Shown: positions 44,890 to 57,800 of the stretch, piece after piece
Layout of the letters: each line of letters begins with the position of its first letter
Position numbering within the stretch: the first letter of the stretch is position 1
Source: Onchocerca volvulus
Lineage: Eukaryota; Nematoda; Chromadorea; Rhabditida; Onchocercidae
Assembly: GCA_000499405.2 (NCBI GenBank)
Contig: HG738137.1
Location: 24,479,673 to 24,543,672 of the forward strand
Direction of reading: 5' to 3'
DNA length: 64,000 bases
Translations under genes and position numbers: made by a program
Notes under the pieces: generated by a model
What the model saw: only the letters and a program-made list of their open reading frames with translations
What the model was told of the DNA's origin: nothing
Databases searched by the model: none

Positions 44890-46774
44890 TGAACATTATT
44901 GAGATGAGGTACTATTATTATTTTTGTTCAGTCGTGTAATTGAACGAGCTTAGATCGTTTTTTATTGTTTTTAAATAAGTAAATAAATTTTATTGTTTCT
45001 AAATAAATAAAGGAACTAAACTGTAGGTTGTTTTCATATAATATAGTAAATAAGGGATTTTTTATTGTAACTGGTGTCTTAGGTTAATAACTTTTTGTAA
45101 AATAGTGTTGTGAACTAGACAGTATGGATTTCTTCTTATTTATCTACATAAGTATATTTTAAATTATATACTAGACCGTTCTGGTACTTCTAGATTAGCA
45201 CTGAGCTAACAAATCGTAATTACGATTGTATTTAACCGAAAGACACTATATTTATCTAGTAGTATTATAAAGTAAATCTCTAAATTGTTAAAGTTGTTTA
45301 CTTGGATTTAAATAATATTTTGTGTATCTATTTTGATTTTATAAGTTGAAATGCTCAAGATTTGAACTTTTGGATTTAATATATTTAATTTCTAATTAAT
45401 GTTTTTCAAGTGCTTGCACATCATTGAGCAGGAATTTTTTGCTACACTTTGGTTCAAAAATTTATTACTAGCATACATACACCATCTTTATGTTTGGTTC
45501 GATTTATATGTTTATCTCGAGAACATATACTATTGACATGTATTAGTGGAGTTCCGATCGTTCCACTTTTATATATTGCGTAAATTGATGGAATTGTTGG
45601 AATACTATTTTCTCTCCAAGCACTTTTTTTTTATAGTTTTATCATCGAGAATGTCCGAATGTTTTTTTAGGCTCAATCATTAATGTTAATATTTTCGCTA
45701 AAAACATTACTGTTTATGGTTGCTACTTATATGCTTATTTTAAATCGTTATTTACTTTTTGCTGCCCTGTTTACTCTAACAATGATGTTTACTGTTCATA
45801 TTGAAGATGTGCTTACTGGTATGTGTCAACAAAGACTTTTCTCTTTTTTTTTGTCATCACATACATATGATTTCTTATTTAATTTAAAAAGGTCCCTTTA
45901 TAAGCATATTTTCTTTGGAAATGATGGAAATAGTTTTCGAAACGAAACCAAATGAGTTGGGGAGGGAATGAAGCAGTGCATGGGAACAGTCTTATCCTGC
46001 TATGATATTCAATTAGATGAAACTATTCTTGCATAACGAAACAAGATGAACACACTTCTCGGCAAAATAATCCAACAAATTAAAATTGTAGAGAATTTTA
46101 AACATTCTTGTAAAAGATGTTATCATTTCCTAAATACACATGCTTGCTCCATCAAAAAACTACAAATTGAAACAAACGTATCTTTCGGCATCCTATTTCA
46201 TGTAGCACAATGTCCAATCCATTTATACGGCAATTTAGAGTTTCCTGGTGATAATATATATCATTGCTTCTCTCGAAATTCTTTTCCGTTTGATTGATAT
46301 AGCAGCATTACCTTCCTACATCCGATATTAACATGCACTCAGTTCTGCTTACTCTTTTTTCACGGCAATTTTGTACAGATGATATTTTCCAATTTAATTT
46401 TCTGATTTTTTATTTTTACTTTACTCAAATTTCTCGGTGTTTTCTATTCCAATTTCTCTTTTTTTAACGGCAATTACATTTCCTATAACGTATGAAGGAG
46501 ATAAATGCAAACATAAACAAATTTATGGTATTACTTCCATATTTTAATATTGATAAAAATAAGCTTAGACCGAACTGGATCTCGGAAAACACTCTACGTT
46601 CAACAGAAAATTAAATACAACAAAGTCGCAACATCACTGCCAAAGTTGTTCGGCCATTCCGTTGAAATACTCGTATAGTAACTGGTCTTTAAAAGATTTA
46701 TCCTTGCAAATTTGTAATGAGAATAAATTATTAACAGTGATCACAGAAAAGGTATGCGTGAGATGAGATAGAAC
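44890..46774. other. Convergent 3' spacer between TOCA and epsilon-COP genes
   Basis: It should contain both 3' UTRs. The open frame at 45683-45955 (90 codons, hydrophobic first half) begins 12 nt after a good acceptor-like site (GTTTTTTTAG ending at 45670), and 46046-46297 (83 codons) has a fairly protein-like composition; neither has a motif I recognise. I list them as possibilities only. No repeat stands out. Confidence 0.4.
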
Positions 46775-49541
46775 TTAAACTATCACTTCTGATGCAATTC
46801 GTTCAAAAGCTTTCTCACGAGCAATGTAATCGAGAGTCCACTGATGATTTGGAAAACCTTCCTTTAATTGATTGATATAGCGATTTGTCACCTGAAATGC
46901 AACTTTCATAGATGTTCTTTTATGCTAGAAGTGATCTACTATAGCTAGGGAATATTTCAAGACTGCTTACTTCTGGCGCTTTTCCGAGATACTGGCTGAC
47001 AACAATCAAGTTTATGATTGCTTCTGCATTGTTGGCATCTCTTTGTAATGCTTCCTAAAAATTACAAACATGCTTTCATAAGCATCCCAATATCCGCTCA
47101 GCAACAATTCTTCCAGTAAAAGTTTATAAATTGTCAGCGTTATATATAAAAATTTCCTCATGCAAAAAGAAAACTTTGGCTACTCCATATATAATTAATT
47201 AAATACAATTCAGCACAATGGTTTGTGCGAAATAATTTCACAGAAGTTTTTTTAAATCAAATCTAAACTAACCAGGAGTAATTTTTCCGCTTCCTGGTAT
47301 TTTTGTTGTTGAATCAGGCTTGATGACTGAGCAACTAGTAAAAGCGGTGTTGCACCATATTTATCTATCATCTCTTGATAAGCATAAAACACATCTTTGA
47401 GTTTATCTTTTCCCTAGAAACTGTATTTTCATAATTTGGTTATGGGTCAAATATAACAGCTTCCAGAAGACTACAAGTTCTTCATGAATTCTAATGAAAA
47501 CTCATATATTAAAACAATTCACTCCATCTATCTCATATCTGGAAAAAAACTGCTTAATAAAGTATCCTTCAAGTTTTGAAATGCTGCATGAAAAACAAAC
47601 AAAAATTATTAAAATTATAATTCACGAGAACTAACAAGTGCGACATTAACCCAAGCAAGCGCAAGTTGAGTTATTGTAGCATCTTCATCTATTTCTTGCA
47701 TTTTTTTGATTTCTTTCGTAGCCAGATCTACTCGATTAATCTTCAGCAAACATTGCACGATCAAAGCATTACTTTCCAAAGAATCACATTGATGCAGTAA
47801 ACGTAATGCTTCCTCAATATTCTGAAAGATATTAAAAATTTATGCTGTGAAACTAAATACAGGAAATATCAGCTGAATGATTTTATAATTTAATTTTTAC
47901 ATCTAATTCACACAGGGCAAGTCTTTTGTAGTGATAATTTTTTATCTATATACGTTTCTAAACATAAAAAAAAATTTGTAATGCATAGCATGTGTAATCA
48001 TGAAATATACTGGCCTGACAGAATTATATCAAATTATATCACAATTCAAAATTTACTAACAAATAATTGCTGTTGAAGCAAGCAAAATAAACAGTAGAAA
48101 AAACTATCGCAACATAGGAAAGCATGAGAAAATACATACCTGTTCATGAATGTACATGTGGGCTGCCAATAATAAAACAGTATCGTCAAGAGGTGAATCT
48201 TCGTTCAGTTCTGTTTCAAATTCTTTCATTATTTTTGCTCTGAAAATATGATGACAAAAAAAGAAAAAAAAAAAAAAAAATGAAAAAGAATTATGGGAAT
48301 TATGTGAAAATTTAGCATTCCTTTCCTTACGAAACTTCTGACTTTAATAAATTATAAAATCCAGTTTTTTGGGCCAATTAAAAAAAAATGCAGTGATTTC
48401 AGAAATTTCCAACGAATTCAATGACGATATTTGCATAAGCGAAAAGTGCTCTCATTATTCATCCCTAGTATCCCAAAGTGTATTACTAACGGAATTCTCA
48501 GAAATCCAAACAATTTCTTTACAGAACCTTAGGAAGCGACAAATATTTACAACGAAGATAAACCATTATTAATAATACTAAAAATTAAGAGAGTTTAATG
48601 GATCTATAAAGAAAACCAAATCAATTTTGAGATTTATGCGTGGAAGTAACCTCTTTAGTCATTAAATTATAAATTTTACGTTTTTATTCTTCTTTCAAGA
48701 ATAAAAATTGCATTCACTATTCATTCTGTTCTAAAATCTTATCCAAAGAACTCTATGGGAATCATTCATTTTTCTTACTTACCTTTTATCCGGATTGGCT
48801 AAATAATCTGCAAAACGTCGAACTGCTCTTAGAGCAGGTGAAGCTGAAGACTTTTCAATTTCACTTAGCACTAAATTAGGCTTATTTTGTGCAAGATATG
48901 CTCTGTACATATATACTTCCTTTAATAGTTTATCACTTTCATCTTTTACTCGTAAGTTCTGCAAATATAATTAATCTTTACAATTAAAAGAAAGAAAAGA
49001 AAAAGAAGCCGTTTTGATCAATCGAGCACTAAATAAAGACAAATATCATTTTAAAGGAGTTTTTGTTATAAATATGCTAAAATTTGTGTGACATTTCTGA
49101 TGTGCATATAGAACAGACATATATACTATTCGTATTAATAAAAATTTCACCAAATATATTAATTTTACTTGAAAAATTTTCCTCCGACTGCTTCATCGCA
49201 ATGAGAATTATAAAGTTTAGTAGTTTTTAAATCTTTTTTTTAAATCGAATATTCCAGAGATTCCAATTTGAAGTCAGATCAAATCAAATTGGTACCAACG
49301 ACAATCCCAACCAGAACTTGCAAAAACTTCGGTCATAAATGATCATGTATGTTGCTGTTGCGAAACGCACGTTTCGTATATATTAACACGAAAACATCAT
49401 TAGCAAGCATAAGAAACAATCTATACATAATTCAGAAACAGAAAAGCTTACCTGTGCTTCATTAATACAATTTTGGTATGCTCCAAGAAAGAAATTATTG
49501 CGTACTTCAAACAAGTGATCCACGTCATTTGTTTTGGCCAT
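46775..49541 (-). CDS. cope-1: Coatomer subunit epsilon (epsilon-COP)
   Basis: Seven exons (49541..49452, 48958..48783, 48239..48140, 47821..47636, 47413..47273, 47054..46971, 46891..46775) encode 297 aa (human 308). Epsilon-COP is a TPR-like helical-repeat protein that stabilises alpha-COP in the COPI coat, which returns cargo from the Golgi to the ER. The match to the family runs end to end: [62 protein letters not shown], and [16 protein letters not shown] near the C-terminus. The start is fixed by a TTTGTAG acceptor ending at 49549, 7 nt before this ATG, which rules out the longer upstream frame starting at 49607. It is read in the same direction as the bL35m gene 1.6 kb upstream. Confidence 0.95.
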
Positions 49542-51180
49542 TCTTAAACTACAAACATTGAGTAATTTAAATTTTGCAATTTGCTTGATCTCCCTTTTTT
49601 CCAACATTTCAAACTAAAAATACTGAAAAAAAAAAAAAAAAATCACCCACCACCACCTAGAAACCTAAGATCCCTGACACTTGATTACACGGAAAATCCA
49701 CGCCAGCCAAAATATTCAAAAATCAAAGTGGCAAACTGATAATTACTCGTAGCATATGATCATGCACGATTATGCAAATCTAAAAACCGCGACTGTGGCA
49801 CTTATTTCATCGGAAATTCCGATATTAGATATTCGGGTCCAAATTTGCTATCCTATTTTTGAATTTAACTTCAGGAGAAACATTTGCCGTTACTTTTGTC
49901 ATTTAAATGAAAAATACACTTCTAAAATAAAAAAAAGGAAAAAATGAGGCAAATAGAACAAGTTTGGAAAATATTCACATTGCATTGTTCGGATTCGCTG
50001 GTTAACTATTTAAATTTATAAAAATAAAATTTTAAATTTATAACTATTTCAAATTTGCATATATTAACTATTTTAAATAACTATTTTAAATTTGCATATA
50101 TTTTAAGTTTTGATAAAACATAGTTATCATTTTTGTCAAGTCATTCAATCAATTCCTATATCCGCACTTTACAATTCTGTTGTTTTGAAATTTAAAATAT
50201 CGCAAAAAAATTTTTTTTAGACCATAAATTTTCCATTTTTTTGAAAATTTGAACCATTAAACTTATTTTAAAAAGAAATAGTGAGCGCTTTCTTTGCCAT
50301 ACAATTTAATTTAAATCAAATTTCACATACTTTCATCCCTAATTTTATATTCAAATTTTGTATTATTTTATTCTTATATAAAATTTTTAGTTTACATAAA
50401 AAAAGAAATTTCTCTTTGTTTTTTAGACTTTTATTTTATTTTTTTGTTTTATATAATTTGCATTTTTTTTTTTTAATTTCTATGATTTGTATATAAATAA
50501 AATTTTACAAGAGATTGCAAGGAATATTTCATATTTTATTTCTATTTATTAATTTACAGTATATGCAATTAGTCTTTTCGTAGTAAGATATATCTAATTG
50601 GTCTTTTTCATTCCTTCAACATGTATTCCTTCAATAAATCATCACATTTCGATCTATCACATTAATATTATTACTAAGCAATATATTTGAAATATTTAGA
50701 TGATTAGCGTCAGTTAGCATGTATATTTTAGAAATGCTTTATATTATAATGTTTTGAAAACTGGGAAAAATGTATGTAAAAAATGCTATATTTGAATGCT
50801 ATATTTAAAAAATGTTATATTTGAATTAAGCAATCTTAATGATTAAAGCATTTTCTAAATTCGAAGTGGATAATTCCTAATTTCTCCACATCAACAACAA
50901 ACGAATTGTCCACATAAACATTATTTCTTTTACTTTTCTGTTGTACATTCAGGAAAATGATCAAGCAAACATTACGTCGATAGAAAATTTTTAGCATATG
51001 TATGATTATGATCATAATTAACTTTTGATGATGATAATATTAACTTAACTGTTTACAGCCGCATATTTTATTAAACAATACGATAAAAATAATATAATAA
51101 TAGCAATAAAAGGCCATACACAACAATCTCTATTCTCCAAAACAACATCTGATATGTGACTCTTACTGTTTGAAATTAAT
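49542..51180. other. Spacer between epsilon-COP and bL35m genes
   Basis: An AT-rich stretch with small local duplications of TTTAAATTTGCATATATTAACTATTT around 50000-50110. The short open frames at 49756-49947 and 50281-50496 show no family resemblance. It must contain the epsilon-COP promoter or, if the genes are co-transcribed, an intergenic region. Confidence 0.5.
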
Positions 51181-52981
51181 CTAACGATCGTGAAAGTAAC
51201 GATCCGCAACACTGTCTTCCAGCAAAATTTTTGGACGTTCTCTTGCAAATTTACCATTTAAACCGATTCTTGGTGATTTAATTCCATGTCGTACATTGTA
51301 CGGCTGTAACAAAATGATTCAAATTATATTTTGTTCTAAATTAAATGTGATATATCGTAAAATCAATAATTAGAAAAATTATAACCTCATAAGGATCATT
51401 GATGTAATATTTCGGTCGCAACCAAAACGGTGTCACCATACGATCCAGCATCCAGCACTCCTCTTTTGTACATGTTTCATAATAGTAACTTGTCTAAAAT
51501 TATTATAAACTTCTGTCCGATTTTAAATCTGGAAAAGACTGAATGCGACATTAGGACTTCCACTGTTATGTTGGTATTTCATTCAGAACTAATTCTATAA
51601 TTATTTTTCCTATTCCACAATTATTCTTTCCTAATTGATGGAAAAATATTCAAATTTCTTTAGAGTATTGAAAATTCCATTCAAATTCATTCGAATCTGA
51701 AGTTATCGTTATAATCGTTCAAATAGTCATATTGCTCCACTATTGCCGGCAAAGGATCATATATCAAACAAAGTCATCTTTTATGACCTGAGTGTCGGAA
51801 AAATCCGAGAAAATGCAATTATAGTAAACAGGGAGTGTTAAAGATCAAGAAGCGGAAAGATAATTTTCAAAGGGATCAACAATTAACAATGAACATGTTT
51901 GCTGCCAAAAAGATCAACATATTTACTGCCAAAACGCTCAAATAACAGATAAACAAAGTGAGGTAGATCAATCATAAGGCGACACATTGGAGATCAAGAA
52001 AGGAATAGAAGCCCCGCCAGAATTTAAAAGGCTAGGATTTTGGAGCAGAATCCAAGTTCTGAGTTCAGTTTCTACACTGGCACAGTGATATTTTTACAAC
52101 GATCGACGCAGCAATAGCAGCAAATCGCTATCAGGAAATTCTTTTCATCTCTACGATTAACAAAGGAAAGAGTAATCCAGTGATCACTTTGTTTGGATAT
52201 TCTCAAATTATTGCTTGTACTGTACAAGAATTTTTTATTAAAGGACTTGTCTCTGTCATATCAACAATTAAACAAAAAATCTTCTCGATATTGAAGTCTT
52301 TCATCGCTAAACTTTGGCTTGCCAACAAAAGAAATAAAGATTTAAAAAAAAAAAAAAAAACTAACTTTTAGAAAAGTTTCGTCTTTTCTGTAGCGTTTAA
52401 CATTTCTTCCCATTTGTGCACGTATCCACATACCGTTATTAAGCCGTTTGAAACGATCTAGTACATCTTGACACGGTCTTTTGCGTCCTTCTTTTGGGTC
52501 AAACCTAGAATTACCATGAAGTCAAGTAAACCAAGGAAAAATCACAACAATAAAGTTAAAAAAGGTCTTAAAAATTTGTTAACCATAGAATAAAATGGTA
52601 TTATTAGTGAAAAATATTAAAAATTTAAATATTTAGGTGTAAAGATTTCTAAATAACACAATTCTAATACTTCCTGTAAGACTTATAGAGAAATAATTCA
52701 TCAAAAATAGCTCATGATAGTTTTTTTTTTTTTTTCTCCTCTTAAAAACATAGTAACTGTGAAGGATGTGCGTAGCATAAATTTGCATAAAATAACATAA
52801 AATCTTCTGCAATGAAACAAAAAAAAAACTGATATGATATTAACATGATAATAACTGATATGATGCAATGATTTTACCTGATATGATATTCCCAATGCGG
52901 TATTCTGGCAATAGTACGTTTCGAAATTTCAAAACCATTTCCAACTATCAATGATATTACCTTACTTCGATTTAACAACAT
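51181..52981 (-). CDS. mrpl-35: Mitochondrial large-subunit ribosomal protein bL35m (MRPL35)
   Basis: Four exons (52981..52878, 52504..52366, 51493..51386, 51303..51181) encode 157 aa. The protein belongs to the mitochondrial 39S ribosome. The central segment [20 protein letters not shown] corresponds to the human VIDRFLRLHCGLWVR region, and [20 protein letters not shown] corresponds to [20 protein letters not shown]. The start region is basic ([20 protein letters not shown]), consistent with a short mitochondrial presequence. The basic C-terminal 40 residues extend beyond the human protein. A TTTCAG acceptor ends about 65 nt upstream of the ATG. Identity rests on these two blocks, which are diagnostic for the family. 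Confidence 0.88.
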
Positions 52982-54885
52982 TGTTATAGTAAAACGAAAT
53001 CTCGCGAAATCACTTCGATTACTTTTAACCGCTCGTCATAATAGCTGAAAGGATTCAACATTGCTTTTTTTTTTCCAATAAATTTATGCATTTTCCGTAA
53101 TCATCAAAACAATGAATGATTGGAAACAAACTTTGCATCAATTATTACAAGTTTAAATCGTATAAATTGATTCTTGCATTTTAAAATCCAATTTCAAATC
53201 ATTTGCAAATTACTACTACTTGTATAATGAAGACAACTCATCACTTGAATCATTTCATCTGTCTTTTTCATACTTTTTTGGAATATCATTTTATAAAAAA
53301 TATCCATTTACTCAAATAATCATTTCTGATATTATTTTAGCAAATAATATTGTTGACTTATGCGGACGTGTTAAACGTGGAAGCTCCAAATCAATAATGT
53401 GATCATTTTATCAGTAAAAAACAAAAAATTAGCAATTACTTCAATTATCAAAATAACATCATTTATAAAATGAACATAAATGTACACAAAGAATACGAGC
53501 ATACTTACAAAATATTTTGGGCAATATCTGAACAAGTATGATGTATTTGATTTGAAATGGTCCAAATAGTCTAGGAAAAAAAAAATATTAAGTTTCGATT
53601 ATTTCAAAAGCTAGCGGGAAATTTTTAAATTGCTATCCATGTTTGATTTCATTTACTCAATTAATATTCTCCAATTATTCTTTGGATTAAAATGTTTCAC
53701 TAATAAACAAACACAAATGATAGCTATCAAAATGTTGAATAAAAGAAATTGAATTGTACTCTGAGCTAGAATTGAACAAAAACAAAACAAAAAATAATGA
53801 ATGTATAAATATGTCATCCATAATTATAAGTTTATAAGTAAATATTTGTTATTATAAGTACATATTTTTGTATTTATCCATAAATACGTAAAAAAATATA
53901 TCAGAAGTTGTCGGAACTGTCGACTAAATTTATTCGAAAATTTTATTTTCAATATCAATCATGCTGGAAGGAGAAAATATCCTCGAAAATATAGAACTTA
54001 TTGAGCTTAAAATCTACTGAATGCAATCTGTTCTCTTAAACACATCATTTCTTGCCTCTTTTCAAAAACGTATAATACTTTTTTAACAATTAAAAAATTC
54101 TTCAAAATGTTTAAAAATTTGTAGAAATCATGAAAGTACTTCAATAAACTAATCACAGCAAACAAATCAATATTACGCTTTCAAATATGAAAGACCTTGA
54201 GAAAAATAATAGAAAATATGAAATGCATTGGAATATAAATTTACGATCTGATGACTGAGTGATGGATGAGTAATCTGCAATTCTGAAAATCAAATTCTTT
54301 TCTTTTAGGATGTCTGAATTTTTTCAAAAAAAAAAAAAAATTTTTTTCTCTGAATTCGAACTTGTTTGATCACATCCATCCTTCATAAATTAGACAATAT
54401 AAACCTGGGAACATTATTGTCTAAGTATTTCCACGAACGAAATCACTTGATATAATAAATTATATAATAATATGAAAATAATCGATATATTTGATAAAAT
54501 AATCAATATAATAAGGATTGCATGCATAAGCAAATCGTACAAAACGGAGTAAAATAAATCTAAGTAGATGGGATACTCAACAATTTTAACTACCCGTATG
54601 ACATACAAAATTGTAAAAACGTCTGAGTAGTAGTTATTCAGACACGGCAAGATGTGAAGAAGACTTAAGAACATTGTAATATCAATTTGTTTCAATCTTT
54701 TGCTTAATTAAAAATAAGTTTGAATCAATGCTTTCAGCAAAACCATAATATAAGAGATAATATCTAAAGATATATGAACATGGTAATTATTATTCATAGC
54801 ACAGAAGATGCTAGTTATTCTCAATGTTAGAAAAGAAAAAAATAGAGATATATATGAAGTGGAAGTATAGAAATGTAAGAAATGA
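52982..54885. other. Spacer between bL35m and SH3BP5-like genes
   Basis: This AT-rich stretch holds only short, F/I/N-rich open frames (53220-53402, 53371-53565, 54414-54695, 54708-54953), with no recognisable protein. It contains the bL35m promoter and the 3' UTR of the SH3BP5-like gene by position. Confidence 0.5.
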
Positions 54886-57800
54886 CTAGTAACTCGATGA
54901 ACTATGACCACTGTCTCGTTCGCCATCATCATTACTGATTCCACGAATAACATTCAAATTATTATGCAATATAGTTTCGGTACGCTGAGCACATTCATCA
55001 ATTTCCTAAATAAATAACTTCATTTAATGAACAACATTTACTGCATAATTGATAACTGACAAATATTATTTCTTTCTTTGCAAGTATATCGATGCTATGT
55101 AAGACAAATTACTGCACTGTTGAAATGTCAAATACCACTCAGTAACCATGAATTGAAAATCACCGTTTTCTTTTTTTTTTTTTTAACAAGCAGTAATCAG
55201 TAGCATTGAAAAGTACATTATGTGAAAACAAAGAATTTTTTAACACTAACAGTCTATAAATATTTCCTTACTTTATTGCTGTCATGAAGCAAACAAAGTT
55301 TATTCAATGTTAAATTGATATATCATACAATTTACTTCAATCATTTCCGAATGGCTTCGAAGCATTCCTGATAAATCATCAGTATTCATCGTTACTCCCG
55401 TATGACTGCTTTCCAATGAGCTATCGCTATCACTGCCATCAGGTAAGGAAATTGTTACTGCTGCAGCTGCACCCTCGGGCAATTCAGTGCGATACCGAAA
55501 ATCAGTTAAATCTGCTGACAACCTAAATATTTATCATTAATCAAATGAAACTAGTATTCTACATCAATATTTGCAATGACAGGAAGAAAGAGAGAAAAAA
55601 AAAGAGAGAGAAAGAAAGCAGGACTTATAATAATCTACATTTAAACAACAGATAAAAAATAATTATTATTGTTCTAATGCACTGAATATTCATGTGTTGC
55701 TTACCTAATATTTTTATTACGTGGTTTCGATTTATTCTGATTAAGGATCAATTGCTGCGCAAGCAATATAACACCAGAACTAAGAGTTCCATCCTTAAGT
55801 GCCCCTGAATCTGTTCCTTCAGGTGAATCATCGAACAGAGCAGGATCAATTGCTTTATCGCAATCCAAAGTAAGCTGAAAAGCAACAAAAAGTGAATAGG
55901 AAGACACTGAAACATTATCAGGCTTTATTTTATTTTATAACAATATCATTATGGGATCACACAAGTAAATTATTTATACAAGCAGTATATCAAAAATAAG
56001 TAGAAACAATTTTCCCTTTTAAAAAAATAATTCAAACTTTTAAGTTTTTTACTGGAGAAATTATTCCATGAAAAACGTACCTGATCAAAAGCTACCTTAA
56101 TCCCTTCGAGAGCAATAGTATTTGCTATATCCGCTTTACGCCTTCTTTCCTTTTCCTCTTCAATTCGATTCTCTTTACTAAATGATAATTCACAAGATGG
56201 TAAATCTGGCGATTCACAGCCAACGCCAGGTTCACGTCTGACACTTGACAACTATAAAACATAAAGAAATTTCAGTAAGAACAAAACATATTTCTTCTTC
56301 AATTACTATCATCTACTGCCACTCGTCATTAAATATTTTGAGAATAATAATGTAATTCAATAAAAAGTCTTATAAATGAATAGTACTTGATTATTATCGT
56401 TACTTTTACTCAAGTATCTGAACTATTAGTCATCATTTTTCCCTAACACGAAGGATTTTATCATAATACTGTATTACTAGAATACTTCAGACAATACAGC
56501 ATTGCTAAAATTTTGCATTACTACTCATTTTAATAATTACATCAACTTAAATTATTACATTATTTTCGTATCATTCGAGTACTTAATAAATTACTTAGAT
56601 AAGAATAAAATTAATTTCAGTATTTATTCTTTACATAAAATTTTAGAAAGAAAGTCATACACTTCGCTCCTCATGTATAGCATCTGATATTTGTTCCAAA
56701 TTTCTCAATGAAGATGTATAATCATACTTTTTCTGACGCACCTTTAAAATCATTAATATTACTGAAAAAACTAAAACTTTATTGTATTGTAGTTTTTTTA
56801 TTGTAGTTCCAAAAATATTTTGCAAGTAAGAACCCGAAAAGAAAAAAAATCACCTCAGATTCAAGCTTCAGAATGAGACTTTTCTGATAGTCCAAAATTC
56901 TTGTAAATTCGATGCGTTGCTCGAAATAATGCCGACTTTTCTTAATAGCACGAGTGTTTCCGTCTTGTAACTGTGCAATTTCTTTTGCTAACTGTGTCAT
57001 CCGTTCCGATACTGAACGATGCATCTCTTCAGCAGCTATACGTTCCTGTTCCGCTTCATTTACACGTTGAATATGATGATTTAGCACCTATAAAATAACA
57101 AATTTACTGAAAAAAAAATAGATGAGTTTCTTTGGTATTTGATTCCATTCCTCAAATAATGATTATGATTGCACGCATATTTTAAAATCAAATAAATGCC
57201 TAGTATTTTATACACTTCTTAAAAATCTGAAGGAAAATTTCCGAAAGAGTTATTTTGCATTATTCCGCTAGTTGTAACATTGAACAAATATTATAATGTG
57301 ACATAACAATATTAGCGCTGATGGTGACACTTTGTCACAAAGATGCATTTATGATCGCTTCGGTGGATAATATAAATAAATTACAATTCATATAATAGTA
57401 GTAGCAGAATAAAAAAAAAAAAAAAAGAATGAATGCAGCTGAATTATTTCCAACCTCTAAGCATTCTGGTTCGATAGTTCGTTGTCGATTTAAACTATCC
57501 TGTGTTAATTTCACTTGTTGTTTTGCTACTGTATGCAACGAATTGGCACGCTCAAAACGTATCGCAGCATTTTGCGCTTCTTCACGCAATTGTCTTTCCT
57601 TTAGAAAAAAAAAAAAATTCTATAAAAATGGCTTCACTTTTTCTAGAAAATATGAAAAGAAAAGCTTGAAAATGATTCTATAACTAATAAAAAACTGTTT
57701 GATTTTAATTACCGACTGATTCATTCAGATTTCCTCATTTCTTGGATGATAGCTACTACCATTCATTTTTTTCTTCTTTATTATCAGTTACATATCATAT

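Noticed and set aside
57429..57683. 84-codon plus-strand frame
   Set aside because: Antisense to exon 4 of the SH3BP5-like gene.
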